Shown here: piece by piece, positions 9,076-21,970 of the stretch
Layout: each line of letters opens with the position of its first letter
Position numbering within the stretch: the first letter of the stretch is position 1
From: Apostichopus japonicus
Taxonomy: Eukaryota; Echinodermata; Holothuroidea; Aspidochirotida; Stichopodidae
Assembly: GCF_037975245.1 (NCBI RefSeq)
Contig: NC_092578.1
Span: 11,452,321 to 11,516,320 of the forward strand
DNA length: 64,000 nt
Direction of reading: 5' to 3'
Position numbers and translations under genes: made by a program
Notes under the pieces: model-generated
Told to the model about the DNA's origin: nothing
What the model saw: the letters and a program-made list of their open reading frames with translations, nothing else
Databases searched by the model: none

Positions 9076-9189
9076 GGGTCACCAGGGGTCAAATGGTCAA
9101 AATCTTGTCAACGAGATATCTCAAGTGGGTAATGTCGGACCGACTTAAGATCGGTTGGCCGGAGTACCCATTCAAGTGCCACTTACCCT

Positions 9190-9920
9190 TTGTTTTCGAT
9201 GCAGGTCAAAGGTCATTTGGGGTCACCAGGTTTCAAATGGTCAAAATCTTGTCAACGAGTTATCTCAAGTGGGTAATGTCGGACCGACATAAGATCGGTT
9301 GGCCGGAGTACCCATTCAAGTGCCACTTACCCTTTGTTTTCGGTGCAGGTCAAAGGTCATTTGGGGTCACCAGGAGTCACCAGGGGTCAAATGGTCAAAA
9401 TCTTGTCAACGAGATATCTCAAGTGGGTATTGTCGGACCGACTTAAGATCGGTTGTCCGGAGTACCCATTCAAGTGCCACTTCCCCTTTGTTTTCGGTGC
9501 AGGTCAAAGGTCATTTGGGGTCACCAGGGGTCAAATGGTCAAAATCTTGTAAACACGATATCTCAAGTGGGTTATGTCGGACCGACTTTACATTGGTTGG
9601 CCGGAGTACCCATTCAAGTACCACTTACCCTTTGTTTTCGGTGCAGGTCAAAGGTCATTTGGGGTCACCAGGGGTCAAATGGTCAAAATCTTGTCAACGA
9701 GATATCTCAAGTGGGTAATGTCGGACCGACTTAAGATCGGTGGGCAGGACTACCCATTCAAGTGCCACTTACCTTTGTTTTCGGTGCAGGTCAAAGGTCA
9801 TTTGGGGTCACCAGGGGTCAAATGGTCAAAATCTTGTCAAAGAAATATCTCAAGTGGGTAATGTCGGACCGACATAAGATCGGTTGGCCGGAGTACCCAT
9901 TCAAGTGCCAGTTACCCTTT
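9190..9920 (+). repeat. Recurrent cassette: dyad-less to T-type series
   Basis: Monomer order: cgatgcagg with ggtttcaaatgg and cgagttatc; ccaggagtca 154-mer with gggtattgtc; ttgtccggag with cttcccc; T-type with gggttatg; ordinary; then gggcaggactacc with a 1-bp deletion in acctttg (about 9774) and aaagaaatatc. The same series appears near 18400, 22690, 26690, 29810, 34120, 37100, 38290, 41840, 46000, 47190, 49250, 51190, 54130 and 57520, in full or part. It is the most mobile cassette in the window. Confidence 0.82.
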
Positions 9921-12447
9921 GTTTTCGGTGCAGGTCAAAGGTCATTTGGGGTCACCAGGGGTCACCAGGGGTCAAATGGTCAAAATCTTATCAACGAGAT
10001 ATCTCAAGTGGGTAATGTCGGACCGACTTAAGATCGGTTGGCCGTAGTACCCATTCAAGTGCCACTTACCCTTTGTTTTCGATGCAGGTCAAAGGTCATT
10101 TGGGGTCACCAGGTTTCAAATGGTCAAAATCTTGTCAACGAGTTATCTCAAGTGGGTAATGTCGGACAGACATCAGATCGGCTGGCCGGAGTACCCATTC
10201 AAGTGCCACTTACCCTTTGTTTTCGGTGCAGGTCAAAGGTCATTTGGGGTCACCAGGGGTCACCAGGGGTCAAATGGTCAAAATCTTGTCAACGAGATAT
10301 CTCAAGTGGGTAATGTCGGACCGACTTAAGATCGGTTGGCCGGAGTACCCATTCAAGTGCCACTTACCCTTTGTTTTCGGTGCAGGTCAAAGGTCATTTG
10401 GGGTCACCAGGGGTCAAATGGTCAAAATCTTGTAAACACGATATCTCAAGTGGGTAATGTCGGACCGACTTTACATTGGTTGGCCGGAGTACCCATTCAA
10501 GTACCACTTACCCTTTGTTTTCGGTGCAGGTCAAAGGTCATTTGGGGTCACCAGGGGTCAAATGGTCAAAATCTTGTCAACGAGATATCTCAAGTGGGTA
10601 ATGTCGGACCGACTTAAGATCGGTTGGCCGGACTACCCATTCAAGTGCCACTTACCCTTTGTTTTCGGTGCAGGTCAAAGGTCATTTGGGGTCACCAGGG
10701 GTCAAATGGTCAAAATCTTGTCAAAGAGATATCTCAAGTGGGAAATGTCGGACCGACATAAGATCGGTTGGCCGGAGTACCCATTCAAGTGCCACTTACC
10801 CTTTGTTTTCGGTGCAGGTCAAAGGTCATTTGGGGTCACCAGGGGTTACCAGGGGTCAAATGGTCAAAATCTTGTCAACGAGATATCTCAAGTGGGTAAT
10901 GTCGGACCGACTTAAGATCGGTTGGCCGGAGTACCCATTCAAGTGCCACTTACCCTTTGTTTTCGGTGCAGGTCAAAGGTCATTTGGGGTCACCAGGGGT
11001 CAAATGGTCAAAATCTTGTCAACGAGATATCTCAAGTGGGTAATGTCGGACCGAATTAAGATCGGTTGGCCGGAGTACCCATTCAAGTGCCACTTACCCT
11101 TTGTTTTCGGTGCAGGTCAAAGGTCATTTGGGGTCATTTGGGGTCACCAGGGGTCAAATGGTCAAAATCTTGTCAACGAGATATCTCAAGTGGGTAATGT
11201 CGGACCGACACAAGATCGGTTGGCCGTAGTACCCATTCAAGTGCCACTTACCCTTTGTTTTCGGTGCAGGTCAAAGGTCATTTGGGGTCACCAGGGGTCA
11301 CCAGGGGTCAAATGGTCAAAATCTTGTCAACGAGATATCTCAAGTGGGTTGTGTTGGACCGACTTAAGATCGGTTTGCCGGACTACCCATTCAAGTGCCA
11401 CTTACCCTTTGTTTTCGGTGCAGGTCAAAGGTCATTTGGGGTCACCAGGGGTCAAATGGTCAAAATCTTGTCAAAGAGATATCTCAAGTGGGTAATGTCG
11501 GACCGACATAAGATCGGTTGGCCGGAGTACCCATTCAAGTGCCACTTACCCTTTGTTTTCGGTGCAGGTCAAAGGTCATTTGGGGTCACCAGGGGTCACC
11601 AGGGGTCAAATGGTCAAAATCTTGTCAACGAGATATCTCAAGTGGGTTGTGTTGGACCGACTTAAGATCGGTTTGCCGGACTACCCATTCAAGTGCCACT
11701 TACCCTTTGTTTTCGGTGCAGGTCAAAGGTCATTTGGGGTCACCAGGGGTCAAATGGTCAAAATCTTGTCAAAGAGATATCTCAAGTGGGTAATGTCGGA
11801 CCGACATAAGATCGGTTGGCCGGAGTACCCATTCAAGTGCCACTTACCCTTTGTTTTCGGTGCAGGTCAAAGGTCATTTGGGGTCACCAGGGGTCACCAG
11901 GGGTCAAATGGTCAAAATCTTGTCAACGAGATATCTCAAGTGGGTAATGTCGGACCGACTTAAGATCGGTTTGCCGGAGTACCCATTCAAGTGCCACTTA
12001 CCCTTTGTTTTCGGTGCAGGTCAAAGGTCATTTGGGGTCACCAGGGGTCAAATGGTCAAAATCTTGTCAACGAGATATCTCAAGTGGGTATTGTCGGACC
12101 GACATAAGATCGGTTGGCCGGAGTACCCATTCAAGTGCCACTTACCCATTGTTTTCGGTGCAGGTCAAAGGTCATTTGGGGTCACCAGGGGTCACCAGGG
12201 GTCAAATGGTCAAAATCTTGTCAACGAGATATCTCAAGTGGGTAATGTCGGACCGACTTAAGATCGGTTGGCCGGAGTACCCATTCAAGTGCCACTTACC
12301 CTTTGTTTTCGGTGCAGGTCAAAGGTCATTTGGGGTCACCAGGGGTCAAATGGTCAAAATCTTGTAAACACGATATCTCAAGTGGGTAATGTCGGACCGA
12401 CTTTACATTGGTTGGCCGGAGCACCCATTCAAGTGCCACTTACCCTT
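9920..12447 (+). repeat. 2528-bp tandem unit, copy 1
   Basis: It carries cttatcaacg, the ttggccgtag/cgatgcagg/ggtttcaaatgg/cgagttatc monomer, gacagacatcag, a T-type monomer, gggaaatgtc, ggggttaccagg and two 298-bp dimers. The following segment repeats it at offset 2528. The length equals 17 monomers plus eight 10-bp units (2448 + 80). The rare variant gacagacatcag is shared by both copies (about 10166 and 12694), which supports recent duplication. Confidence 0.87.
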
Positions 12448-15300
12448 TGTTTTCGGTGCAGGTCAAAGGTCATTTGGGGTCACCAGGGGTCACCAGGGGT
12501 CAAATGGTCAAAATCTTATCAACGAGATATCTCAAGTGGGTAATGTCGGACCGACTTAAGATCGGTTGGCCGTAGTACCCATTCAAGTGCCACTTACCCT
12601 TTGTTTTCGATGCAGGTCAAAGGTCATTTGGGGTCACCAGGTTTCAAATGGTCAAAATCTTGTCAACGAGTTATCTCAAGTGGGTAATGTCGGACAGACA
12701 TCAGATCGGCTGGCCGGAGTACCCATTCAAGTGCCACTTACCCTTTGTTTTCGGTGCAGGTCAAAGGTCATTTGGGGTCACCAGGGGTCACCAGGGGTCA
12801 AATGGTCAAAATCTTGTCAACGAGATATCTCAAGTGGGTAATGTCGGACCGACTTAAGATCGGTTGGCCGGAGTACCCATTCAAGTGCCACTTACCCTTT
12901 GTTTTCGGTGCAGGTCAAAGGTCATTTGGGGTCACCAGGGGTCAAATGGTCAAAATCTTGTAAACACGATATCTCAAGTGGGTAATGTCGGACCGACTTT
13001 ACATTGGTTGGCCGGAGTACCCATTCAAGTACCACTTACCCTTTGTTTTCGGTGCAGGTCAAAGGTCATTTGGGGTCACCAGGGGTCAAATGGTCAAAAT
13101 CTTGTCAACGAGATATCTCAAGTGGGTAATGTCGGACCGACTTAAGATCGGTTGGCCGGACTACCCATTCAAGTGCCACTTACCCTTTGTTTTCGGTGCA
13201 GGTCAAAGGTCATTTGGGGTCACCAGGGGTCAAATGGTCAAAATCTTGTCAAAGAGATATCTCAAGTGGGAAATGTCGGACCGACATAAGATCGGTTGGC
13301 CGGAGTACCCATTCAAGTGCCACTTACCCTTTGTTTTCGGTGCAGGTCAAAGGTCATTTGGGGTCACCAGGGGTTACCAGGGGTCAAATGGTCAAAATCT
13401 TGTCAACGAGATATCTCAAGTGGGTAATGTCGGACCGACTTAAGATCGGTTGGCCGGAGTACCCATTCAAGTGCCACTTACCCTTTGTTTTCGGTGCAGG
13501 TCAAAGGTCATTTGGGGTCACCAGGGGTCAAATGGTCAAAATCTTGTCAACGAGATATCTCAAGTGGGTAATGTCGGACCGAATTAAGATCGGTTGGCCG
13601 GAGTACCCATTCAAGTGCCACTTACCCTTTGTTTTCGGTGCAGGTCAAAGGTCATTTGGGGTCATTTGGGGTCACCAGGGGTCAAATGGTCAAAATCTTG
13701 TCAACGAGATATCTCAAGTGGGTAATGTCGGACCGACACAAGATCGGTTGGCCGTAGTACCCATTCAAGTGCCACTTACCCTTTGTTTTCGGTGCAGGTC
13801 AAAGGTCATTTGGGGTCACCAGGGGTCACCAGGGGTCAAATGGTCAAAATCTTGTCAACGAGATATCTCAAGTGGGTTGTGTTGGACCGACTTAAGATCG
13901 GTTTGCCGGACTACCCATTCAAGTGCCACTTACCCTTTGTTTTCGGTGCAGGTCAAAGGTCATTTGGGGTCACCAGGGGTCAAATGGTCAAAATCTTATC
14001 AACGAAATATCTCAAGTGGGTTATGTCGGACCGAATTAAGATCGGTTGGCCGTAGTACCCATTCAAGTGCCACTTACCCTTTGTTTTCGGTGCAGGTCAA
14101 AGGTCATTTGGGGTCACCAGGGGTCACCAGGGGTCAAATGGTCAAAATCTTGTCAACGAGATATCTCAAGTGGGTTGTGTTGGACCGACTTAAGATCGGT
14201 TTGCCGGACTACCCATTCAAGTGCCACTTACCCTTTGTTTTCGGTGCAGGTCAAAGGTCATTTGGGGTCACCAGGGGTCAAATGGTCAAAATCTTGTCAA
14301 CGAGATATCTCAAGTGGGTAATGTCGGACCGACATAAGATCGGTTGGCCGGAGTACCCATTCAAGTGCCACTTACCCTTTGTTTTCGGTGCAGGTCAAAG
14401 GTCATTTGGGGTCACCAGGGGTCACCAGGGGTCAAATGGTCAAAATCTTGTCAACGAGATATCTCAAGTGGGTTGTGTTGGACCGACTTAAGATCGGTTT
14501 GCCGGACTACCCATTCAAGTGCCACTTACCCTTTGTTTTCGGTGCAGGTCAAAGGTCATTTGGGGTCACCAGGGGTCAAATGGTCAAAATCTTGTCAAAG
14601 AGATATCTCAAGTGGGTAATGTCGGACCGACATAAGATCGGTTGGCCGGAGTACCCATTCAAGTGCCACTTACCCTTTGTTTTCGGTGCAGGTCAAAGGT
14701 CATTTGGGGTCACCAGGGGTCACCAGGGGTCAAATGGTCAAAATCTTGTCAACGAGATATCTCAAGTGGGTAATGTCGGACCGACTTAAGATCGGTTGGC
14801 CGGAGTACCCATTCAAGTGCCACTTACCCTTTGTTTTCGGTGCAGGTCAAAGGTCATTTGGGGTCACCAGGGGTCAAATGGTCAAAATCTTGTCAACGAG
14901 ATATCTCAAGTGGGTATTGTCGGACCGACATAAGATCGGTTGGCCGGAGTACCCATTCAAGTGCCACTTACCCATTGTTTTCGGTGCAGGTCAAAGGTCA
15001 TTTGGGGTCACCAGGGGTCACCAGGGGTCAAATGGTCAAAATCTTGTCAACGAGATATCTCAAGTGGGTAATGTCGGACCGACTTAAGATCGGTTGGCCG
15101 GAGTACCCATTCAAGTGCCACTTACCCTTTGTTTTCGGTGCAGGTCAAAGGTCATTTGGGGTCACCAGGGGTCAAATGGTCAAAATCTTGTAAACACGAT
15201 ATCTCAAGTGGGTAATGTCGGACCGACTTTACATTGGTTGGCCGGAGCACCCATTCAAGTGCCACTTACCCTTTGTTTTCGGTGCAGGTCAAAGGTCATT
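12448..15300 (+). repeat. 2528-bp tandem unit, copy 2, with extra dimer
   Basis: It matches copy 1 at offset 2528 up to about 13980. The offset is then 2826 because a third 298-bp dimer is present, including a monomer with cttatcaacgaaatatc and aattaag (about 13995-14040). Both ends carry gagcaccc T-type monomers, consistent with crossover between misaligned copies of this monomer. Confidence 0.85.
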
Positions 15301-16926
15301 TGGGGTCACCAGGGGTCAAATGGTCAAAATCTTGTCAACGAGATATCTCAAGTGGGTTGTGTCGGACCGACTTAAGATCGGTTGGCCGGAGTACCCATTC
15401 AAGTGCCACTTACCCTTTGTTTTCGGTGCTGGTCAAAGGTCATTTGGGGTCACCAGGGGTCACCAGGGGTCAAATGGTCAAAATCTTGTCAACGAGATAT
15501 CTCAAGTGGGTAATGTCGGACCGAATTAAGATCGGTTGGCCGGAGTACCCATTCAAGTGCCACTTACCCTTTGTTTTCGGTGCAGGTCAAAGGTCATTTG
15601 GGGTCATTTGGGGTCACCAGGGGTCAAATGGTCAAAATCTTGTCAACGAGATATCTCAAGTGGGTAATGTCGGACCGACATAAGATCGGTTGGCCGGAGC
15701 ACCCATTCAAGTGCCACTTACCCTTTGTTTTCGGTGCAGGTCAAAGGTCATTTGGGGTCATTTGGGGTCACCAGGGGTCAAATGGTCAAAATCTTGTCAA
15801 CGAGATATCTCAAGTGGGTAATGTCGGACCGACTTAAGATCGGTTGGCCGGAGTACCCATTCAAGTGCCACTTACCCTTTGTTTTCGGTGCAGGTCAAAG
15901 GTCATTTGGGGTCATTTGGGGTCACCAGGGGTCAAATGGTCAAAATCTTGTCAACGAGATATCTCAAGTGGGTAATGTCGGACCGACACAAGATCGGTGG
16001 GCCGGAGTACCCATTCAAGTGCCACTTACCCTTTGTTTTCGGTGCAGGTCAAAGGTCATTTGGGGTCACCAGGGGTCAAATGGTCAAAATCTTGTCAACG
16101 AGATATCTCAAGTGGGTAATGTCGGACCGAATTAAGATCGGTTGGCAGGAGTACCCATTCAAGTGCCACTTACCCTTTGTTTTCGGTGCAGGTCAAAGGT
16201 CATTTGGGGTCATTTGGGGTCACCAGGGGTCAAATGGTCAAAATCTTGTCAACGAGATATCTCAAGTGGGTAATGTCGGACCGACACAAGATCGGTTGGC
16301 CGGAGTACCCATTCAAGTGCCACTTACCCTTTGTTTTCGGTGCAGGACAAAGGTCATTTGGGGTCACAGGGGTCAAATGGTCAAAATCTTGTCAACGAGA
16401 TATCTCAAGTGGGTAATGTCGGACCGACTTAAGATCGGTGGGCCGGAGTACCCATTCAAGTGCCACTTACCCTTTGTTTTCGGTGCAGGTCAAAGGTCAT
16501 TTGGGGTCACCAGGGGTCACCAGGGGTCAAATGGTCAAAATCTTGTCAACGAGATATCTCAAGTGGGTAATGTCGGACCGACACAAGATCGGTGGGCCGG
16601 AGTACCCATTCAAGTGCCACTTACCCTTTGTTTTCGGTGCTGGTCAAAGGTCATTTGGGGTCACCAGGGGTCAAATGGTCAAAATCTTGTCAACGAGATA
16701 TCTCAAGTGGGTAATGTCGGACCGAATTAAGATCGGTTGGCCGGAGTACCCATTCAAGTGCCACTTACCCTTTGTTGTCGGTGCAGGTCAAAGGTCATTT
16801 AAGGTCATTTGGGGTCACCAGGGGTCAAATGGTCAAAATCTTGTCAACGAGATATCTCAAGTGGGTAATGTCGGACCGACTTAAGATCGGTTGGCCGGAG
16901 TACCCATTCAAGTGCCACTTACCCTT
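13735..16926 (+). repeat. 3.2-kb block, copy B
   Basis: This is the partner of 6000-9190. It overlaps the end of the second 2528-bp unit, so it marks a separate, older duplication layered on that one. It lacks the 1-bp deletion of copy A (here ttggccggagc at about 15700). After about 16933 it continues as cggtgcagg and a T-type monomer rather than the cgatgcagg cassette. Confidence 0.85.
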
Positions 16927-17644
16927 TGTTTTCGGTGCAGGTCAAAGGTCATTTGGGGTCACCAGGGGTCAAATGGTCAAAATCTTGTAAACACGATATC
17001 TCAAGTGGGTAATGTCGGACCGACTTTACATTGGTTGGCCGGAGTACCCATTCAAGTACCACTTACCCTTTGTTTTCGGTGCAGGTCAAAGGTCATTTGG
17101 GGTCACCAGGGGTCAAATGGTCAAAATCTTGTCAACGAGATATCTCAAGTGGGTAATGTCGGACCGACTTAAGATCGGTTGGCCGGACTACCCATTCAAG
17201 TGCCACTTACCCTTTGTTTTCGGTGCAGGTCAAAGGTCATTTGGGGTCACCAGGGGTCAAATGGTCAAAATCTTGTCAAAGAGATATCTCAAGTGGGAAA
17301 TGTCGGACCGACATAAGATCGGTTGGCCGGAGTACCCATTCAAGTGCCACTTACCCTTTGTTTTCGGTGCAGGTCAAAGGTCATTTGGGGTCACCAGGGG
17401 TTACCAGGGGTCAAATGGTCAAAATCTTGTCAACGAGATATCTCAAGTGGGTAATGTCGGACCGACTTAAGATCGGTTGGCCGGAGTACCCATTCAAGTG
17501 CCACTTACCCTTTGTTTTCGGTGCAGGTCAAAGGTCATTTGGGGTCACCAGGGGTCAAATGGTCAAAATCTTGTCAACGAGATATCTCAAGTGGGTAATG
17601 TCGGACCGAATTAAGATCGGTTGGCCGGAGTACCCATTCAAGTG
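16927..17644 (+). repeat. Linking monomers with T-type and gggaaatgtc types
   Basis: Order: T-type (taaacacg about 16988, tttacattgg about 17024), ordinary gccggacta monomer, gggaaatgtc monomer (about 17295), ggggttaccagg 154-mer (about 17396), then an aattaag monomer. This order is the core of the dominant higher-order unit also seen at about 10340, 12870, 19550, 25170, 28300, 32310, 35290, 38860, 44180, 47740 and 49800. Confidence 0.85.
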
Positions 17645-20115
17645 CCACTTACCCTTTGTTTTCGGTGCAGGTCAAAGGTCATTTGGGGTCATTTGGGGTC
17701 ACCAGGGGTCAAATGGTCAAAATCTTGTCAACGAGATATCTCAAGTGGGTAATGTCGGACCGACACAAGATCGGTTGGCCGGAGTACCCATTCAAGTGCC
17801 ACTTACCCTTTGTTTTCGGTGCAGGACAAAGGTCATTTGGGGTCACAGGGGTCAAATGGTCAAAATCTTGTCAACGAGATATCTCAAGTGGGTAATGTCG
17901 GACCGACTTAAGATCGGTGGGCCGGAGTACCCATTCAAGTGCCACTTACCCTTTGTTTTCGGTGCAGGTCAAAGGTCATTTGGGGTCACCAGGGGTCACC
18001 AGGGGTCAAATGGTCAAAATCTTGTCAACGAGATATCTCAAGTGGGTAATGTCGGACCGAATTAAGATCGGTTGGCCGGAGTACCCATTCAAGTGCCACT
18101 TACCCTTTGTTTTCGGTGCAGGTCAAAGGTCATTTGGGGTCACCAGGGGTCAAATGGTCAAAATCTTGTCAACGAGATATCTCAAGTGGGTAATGTCGGA
18201 CCGAATTAAGATCGGTTGGCCGGAGTACCCATTCAAGTGCCACTTACCCTTTGTTGTCGGTGCAGGTCAAAGGTCATTTAAGGTCATTTGGGGTCACCAG
18301 GGGTCAAATGGTCAAAATCTTGTCAACGAGATATCTCAAGTGGGTAATGTCGGACCGACTTAAGATCGGTTGGCCGGACTACCCATTCAAGTGCCACTTA
18401 CCCTTTGTTTTCGATGCAGGTCAAAGGTCATTTGGGGTCACCAGGTTTCAAATGGTCAAAATCTTGTCAACGAGTTATCTCAAGTGGGTAATGTCGGACC
18501 GACATAAGATCGGTTGGCCGGAGTACCCATTCAAGTGCCACTTACCCTTTGTTTTCGGTGCAGGTCAAAGGTCATTTGGGGTCACCAGGAGTCACCAGGG
18601 GTCAAATGGTCAAAATCTTGTCAACGAGATATCTCAAGTGGGTATTGTCGGACCGACTTAAGATCGGTTGTCCGGAGTACCCATTCAAGTGCCACTTCCC
18701 CTTTGTTTTCGGTGCAGGTCAAAGGTCATTTGGGGTCACCAGGGGTCAAATGGTCAAAATCTTGTAAACACGATATCTCAAGTGGGTTATGTCGGACCGA
18801 CTTTACATTGGTTGGCCGGAGTACCCATTCAAGTACCACTTACCCTTTGTTTTCGGTGCAGGTCAAAGGTCATTTGGGGTCACCAGGGGTCAAATGGTCA
18901 AAATCTTGTCAACGAGATATCTCAAGTGGGTAATGTCGGACCGACTTAAGATCGGTGGGCAGGACTACCCATTCAAGTGCCACTTACCTTTGTTTTCGGT
19001 GCAGGTCAAAGGTCATTTGGGGTCAGCAGGGGTCAAATGGTCAAAATCTTGTCAAAGAAATATCTCAAGTGGGTAATGTCGGACCGACATAAGATCGGTT
19101 GGCCGGAGTACCCATTCAAGTGCCAGTTACCCTTTGTTTTCGGTGCAGGTCAAAGGTCATTTGGGGTCACCAGGGGTCACCAGGGGTCAAATGGTCAAAA
19201 TCTTATCAACGAGATATCTCAAGTGGGTAATGTCGGACCGACTTAAGATCGGTTGGCCGTAGTACCCATTCAAGTGCCACTTACCCTTTGTTTTCGATGC
19301 AGGTCAAAGGTCATTTGGGGTCACCAGGTTTCAAATGGTCAAAATCTTGTCAACGAGTTATCTCAAGTGGGTAATGTCGGACCGACATCAGATCGGCTGG
19401 CCGGAGTACCCATTCAAGTGCCACTTACCCTTTGTTTTCGGTGCAGGTCAAAGGTCATTTGGGGTCACCAGGGGTCACCAGGGGTCAAATGGTCAAAATC
19501 TTGTCAACGAGATATCTCAAGTGGGTAATGTCGGACCGACTTAAGATCGGTTGGCCGGAGTACCCATTCAAGTGCCACTTACCCTTTGTTTTCGGTGCAG
19601 GTCAAAGGTCATTTGGGGTCACCAGGGGTCAAATGGTCAAAATCTTGTAAACACGATATCTCAAGTGGGTAATGTCGGACCGACTTTACATTGGTTGGCC
19701 GGAGTACCCATTCAAGTACCACTTACCCTTTGTTTTCGGTGCAGGTCAAAGGTCATTTGGGGTCACCAGGGGTCAAATGGTCAAAATCTTGTCAACGAGA
19801 TATCTCAAGTGGGTAATGTCGGACCGACTTAAGATCGGTTGGCCGGACTACCCATTCAAGTGCCACTTACCCTTTGTTTTCGGTGCAGGTCAAAGGTCAT
19901 TTGGGGTCACCAGGGGTCAAATGGTCAAAATCTTGTCAAAGAGATATCTCAAGTGGGAAATGTCGGACCGACATAAGATCGGTTGGCCGGAGTACCCATT
20001 CAAGTGCCACTTACCCTTTGTTTTCGGTGCAGGTCAAAGGTCATTTGGGGTCACCAGGGGTTACCAGGGGTCAAATGGTCAAAATCTTGTCAACGAGATA
20101 TCTCAAGTGGGTAAT
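17645..20115 (+). repeat. 2.5-kb block, copy B (partner 8430-10900)
   Basis: Offset 9215 to copy A throughout. Private differences include gtcagcagg at about 19023 and gccggacta near 18374 where copy A has gccggagta. Identity stops at about 20119, where this copy has gtcggttcgaatt, breaking the GTCGGACCGAC dyad. Confidence 0.85.
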
Positions 20116-21970
20116 GTCGGTTCGAATTAAGATCGGTTGGCCGGATTACCCATTCAAGTGCCACTTACCCTTTGTTTTCGGTGCAGGACAAAGGTCATTT
20201 GGGGTCACCAGGGGTCAAATGGTCAAAATCTTGTCAACGAGATATCTCAAGTGGGTAATGTCGGACCGACTTAAGATCGGTGGGCCGGAGTACCCATTCA
20301 AGTGCCACTTACCCTTTGTTTTCGGTGCAGGTCAAAGGTCATTTGGGGTCACCAGGGGTCACCAGGGGTCAAATGGTCAAAATCTTGTCAACGAGATATC
20401 TCAAGTGGGTTGTGTCGGACCGACACAAGATCGGTGGGCCGGAGTACCCATTCAAGTGCCACTTACCCTTTGTTTTCGGTGCTGGTCAAAGGTCATTTGG
20501 GGTCACCAGGGGTCAAATGGTCAAAATCTTGTCAACGAGATATCTCAAGTGGGTAATGTCGGACCGAATTAAGATCGGTTGGCCGGAGTACCCATTCAAG
20601 TGCCACTTACCCTTTGTTGTCGGTGCAGGTCAAAGGTCATTTAAGGTCATTTGGGGTCACCAGGGGTCAAATGGTCAAAATCTTGTCAACGAGATATCTC
20701 AAGTGGGTAATGTCGGACCGACTTAAGATCGGTTGGCCGGAGTACCCATTCAAGGCGCCACTTACCCTTTGTTTTCGATGCAGGTCAAAGGTCATTTGGG
20801 GTCACCAGGTTTCAAATGGTCAAAATCTTGTCAACGAGTTATCTCAAGTGGGTAATGTCGGACCGACATAAGATCGGTTGGCCGGAGTACCCATTCAAGT
20901 GCCACTTACCCTTTGTTTTCGGTGCATGTCAAAGGTCATTTGGGGTCACCAGGAGTCACCAGGTGTCAAATGGTCAAAATCTTGTCAACGAGATATCTCA
21001 AGTGGGTAATGTCGGACCGACTTAAGATCGGTTGTCTGGAGTACCCATTCAAGTGCCACTTCCCCTTTGTTTTCGGTGCAGGTCAAAGGTCATTTGGGGT
21101 CACCAGGGGTCAAATGGTCAAAATCTTGTAAACACGATATCTCAAGTGGGTTATGTCGGACCGACTTTACATTGGTTGGCCGGAGTACCCATTCAAGTAC
21201 CACTTACCCTTTGTTTTCGGTGCAGGTCAAAGGTCATTTGGGGTCACCAGGGGTCAAATGGTCAAAATCTTGTCAACGAGATATCTCAAGTGGGTAATGT
21301 CGGACCGACTTAAGATCGGTGGGCAGGACTACCCATTCAAGTGCCACTTACCCTTTGTTTTCGGTGCAGGTCAAAGGTCACCAGGGGTCACCAGGGGTCA
21401 AATGGTCAAAATCTTGTCAACGAGATATCTCAAGTGGGTAATGTCGGACCGACTTCAGATCGGTTGGCCGGAGTACCCATTCAAGTGCCACTTACCCTTT
21501 GTTTTCGATGCAGGTCAAAGGTCATTTGGGGTCACCAGGGGTCACCAGCGGTCAAATGGTCAAAATCTTGTCAACGAGATATCTCAAGTGGGTAATGTCG
21601 GACCGAATTAAGATCGGTTGGCCGGAGTACCCATTCAAGTGCCACTTACCCTTTGTTTTCGGTGCAGGTCAAAGGTCATTTGGGGTCACCAGGGGTCAAA
21701 TGGTCAACATCTTGTCAACGAGATATCTCAAGTGGGTAATGTCGGACCGACACAAGATCGGTGGTCCGGAGTACCCATTCAAGTGCCACTTACCCTTTGT
21801 TTTCGGTGCAGGTCAAAGGTCATTTTGGGTCACCAGGGGTCAAATGGTCAAAATCTTGTCAACGAGATATCTCAAGTGGGTAATGTCGGACCGAATTAAG
21901 ATCGGTTGGGCGGAGTACCCATTCAAGTGCCACCTACCTTTGTTTTCGGTGCAGGTCAAAGGTCATTTGG
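20116..21970 (+). repeat. Highly mixed monomers with private changes
   Basis: This stretch has more private variants than its neighbours. A one-base length gain makes caaggcgcc at about 20751-20759. There is tgcatgtcaaagg at about 20924, ccaggtgtca at about 20961 and ttgtctggag at about 21032. A ccag substitution lies after the DR1 (about 21380), with gacttcagatc at about 21451 and caacatctt at about 21705. There is cattttggg at about 21822, ttgggcggag at about 21906 and cacctacctttg at about 21930. Part of it (from about 21500) resembles 58257-58640. Confidence 0.8.

Larger units (their letters stand above)
6000..9190 (+). repeat. 3.2-kb block, copy A (partner 13735-16926)
   Basis: Distinctive variants match the partner at offset 7735: the dimers, cccattgtt at about 7237, gagcaccc at about 7511, gggttgtgtc at about 7620 and gtgctgg at about 7691. 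A 1-bp deletion in copy A at about 7962 (ttggccgagc for ttggccggagc) changes the offset to 7736 for the rest. Copy A also has a private base at about 6890 and another at 8546. Identity ends near 9197, where copy A has cgatgcagg and the partner cggtgcagg. Confidence 0.85.
8430..10900 (+). repeat. 2.5-kb block, copy A (partner 17645-20115)
   Basis: Marker variants match the partner at a constant offset of 9215 from about 8430 to 10903. Differences seen: g for c at 8546; cacaag/gtgggcc in copy A against aattaag/gttggcc in the partner near 8848, a patch typical of gene conversion; gacagacatc at about 10166 against gaccgacatc; and gtcaccagg near 9806 against gtcagcagg. The pair extends across the cassette at 9190-9920. 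Confidence 0.85.

Noticed and set aside
13187-14491. 434-codon forward open frame
   Set aside because: Same cause: dimers of 298 bp pass through successive forward frames with stop-free variants. The equivalent block at 10659-11495 is open for only 278 codons. Overlapping forward frames are open in all registers, which argues against coding.
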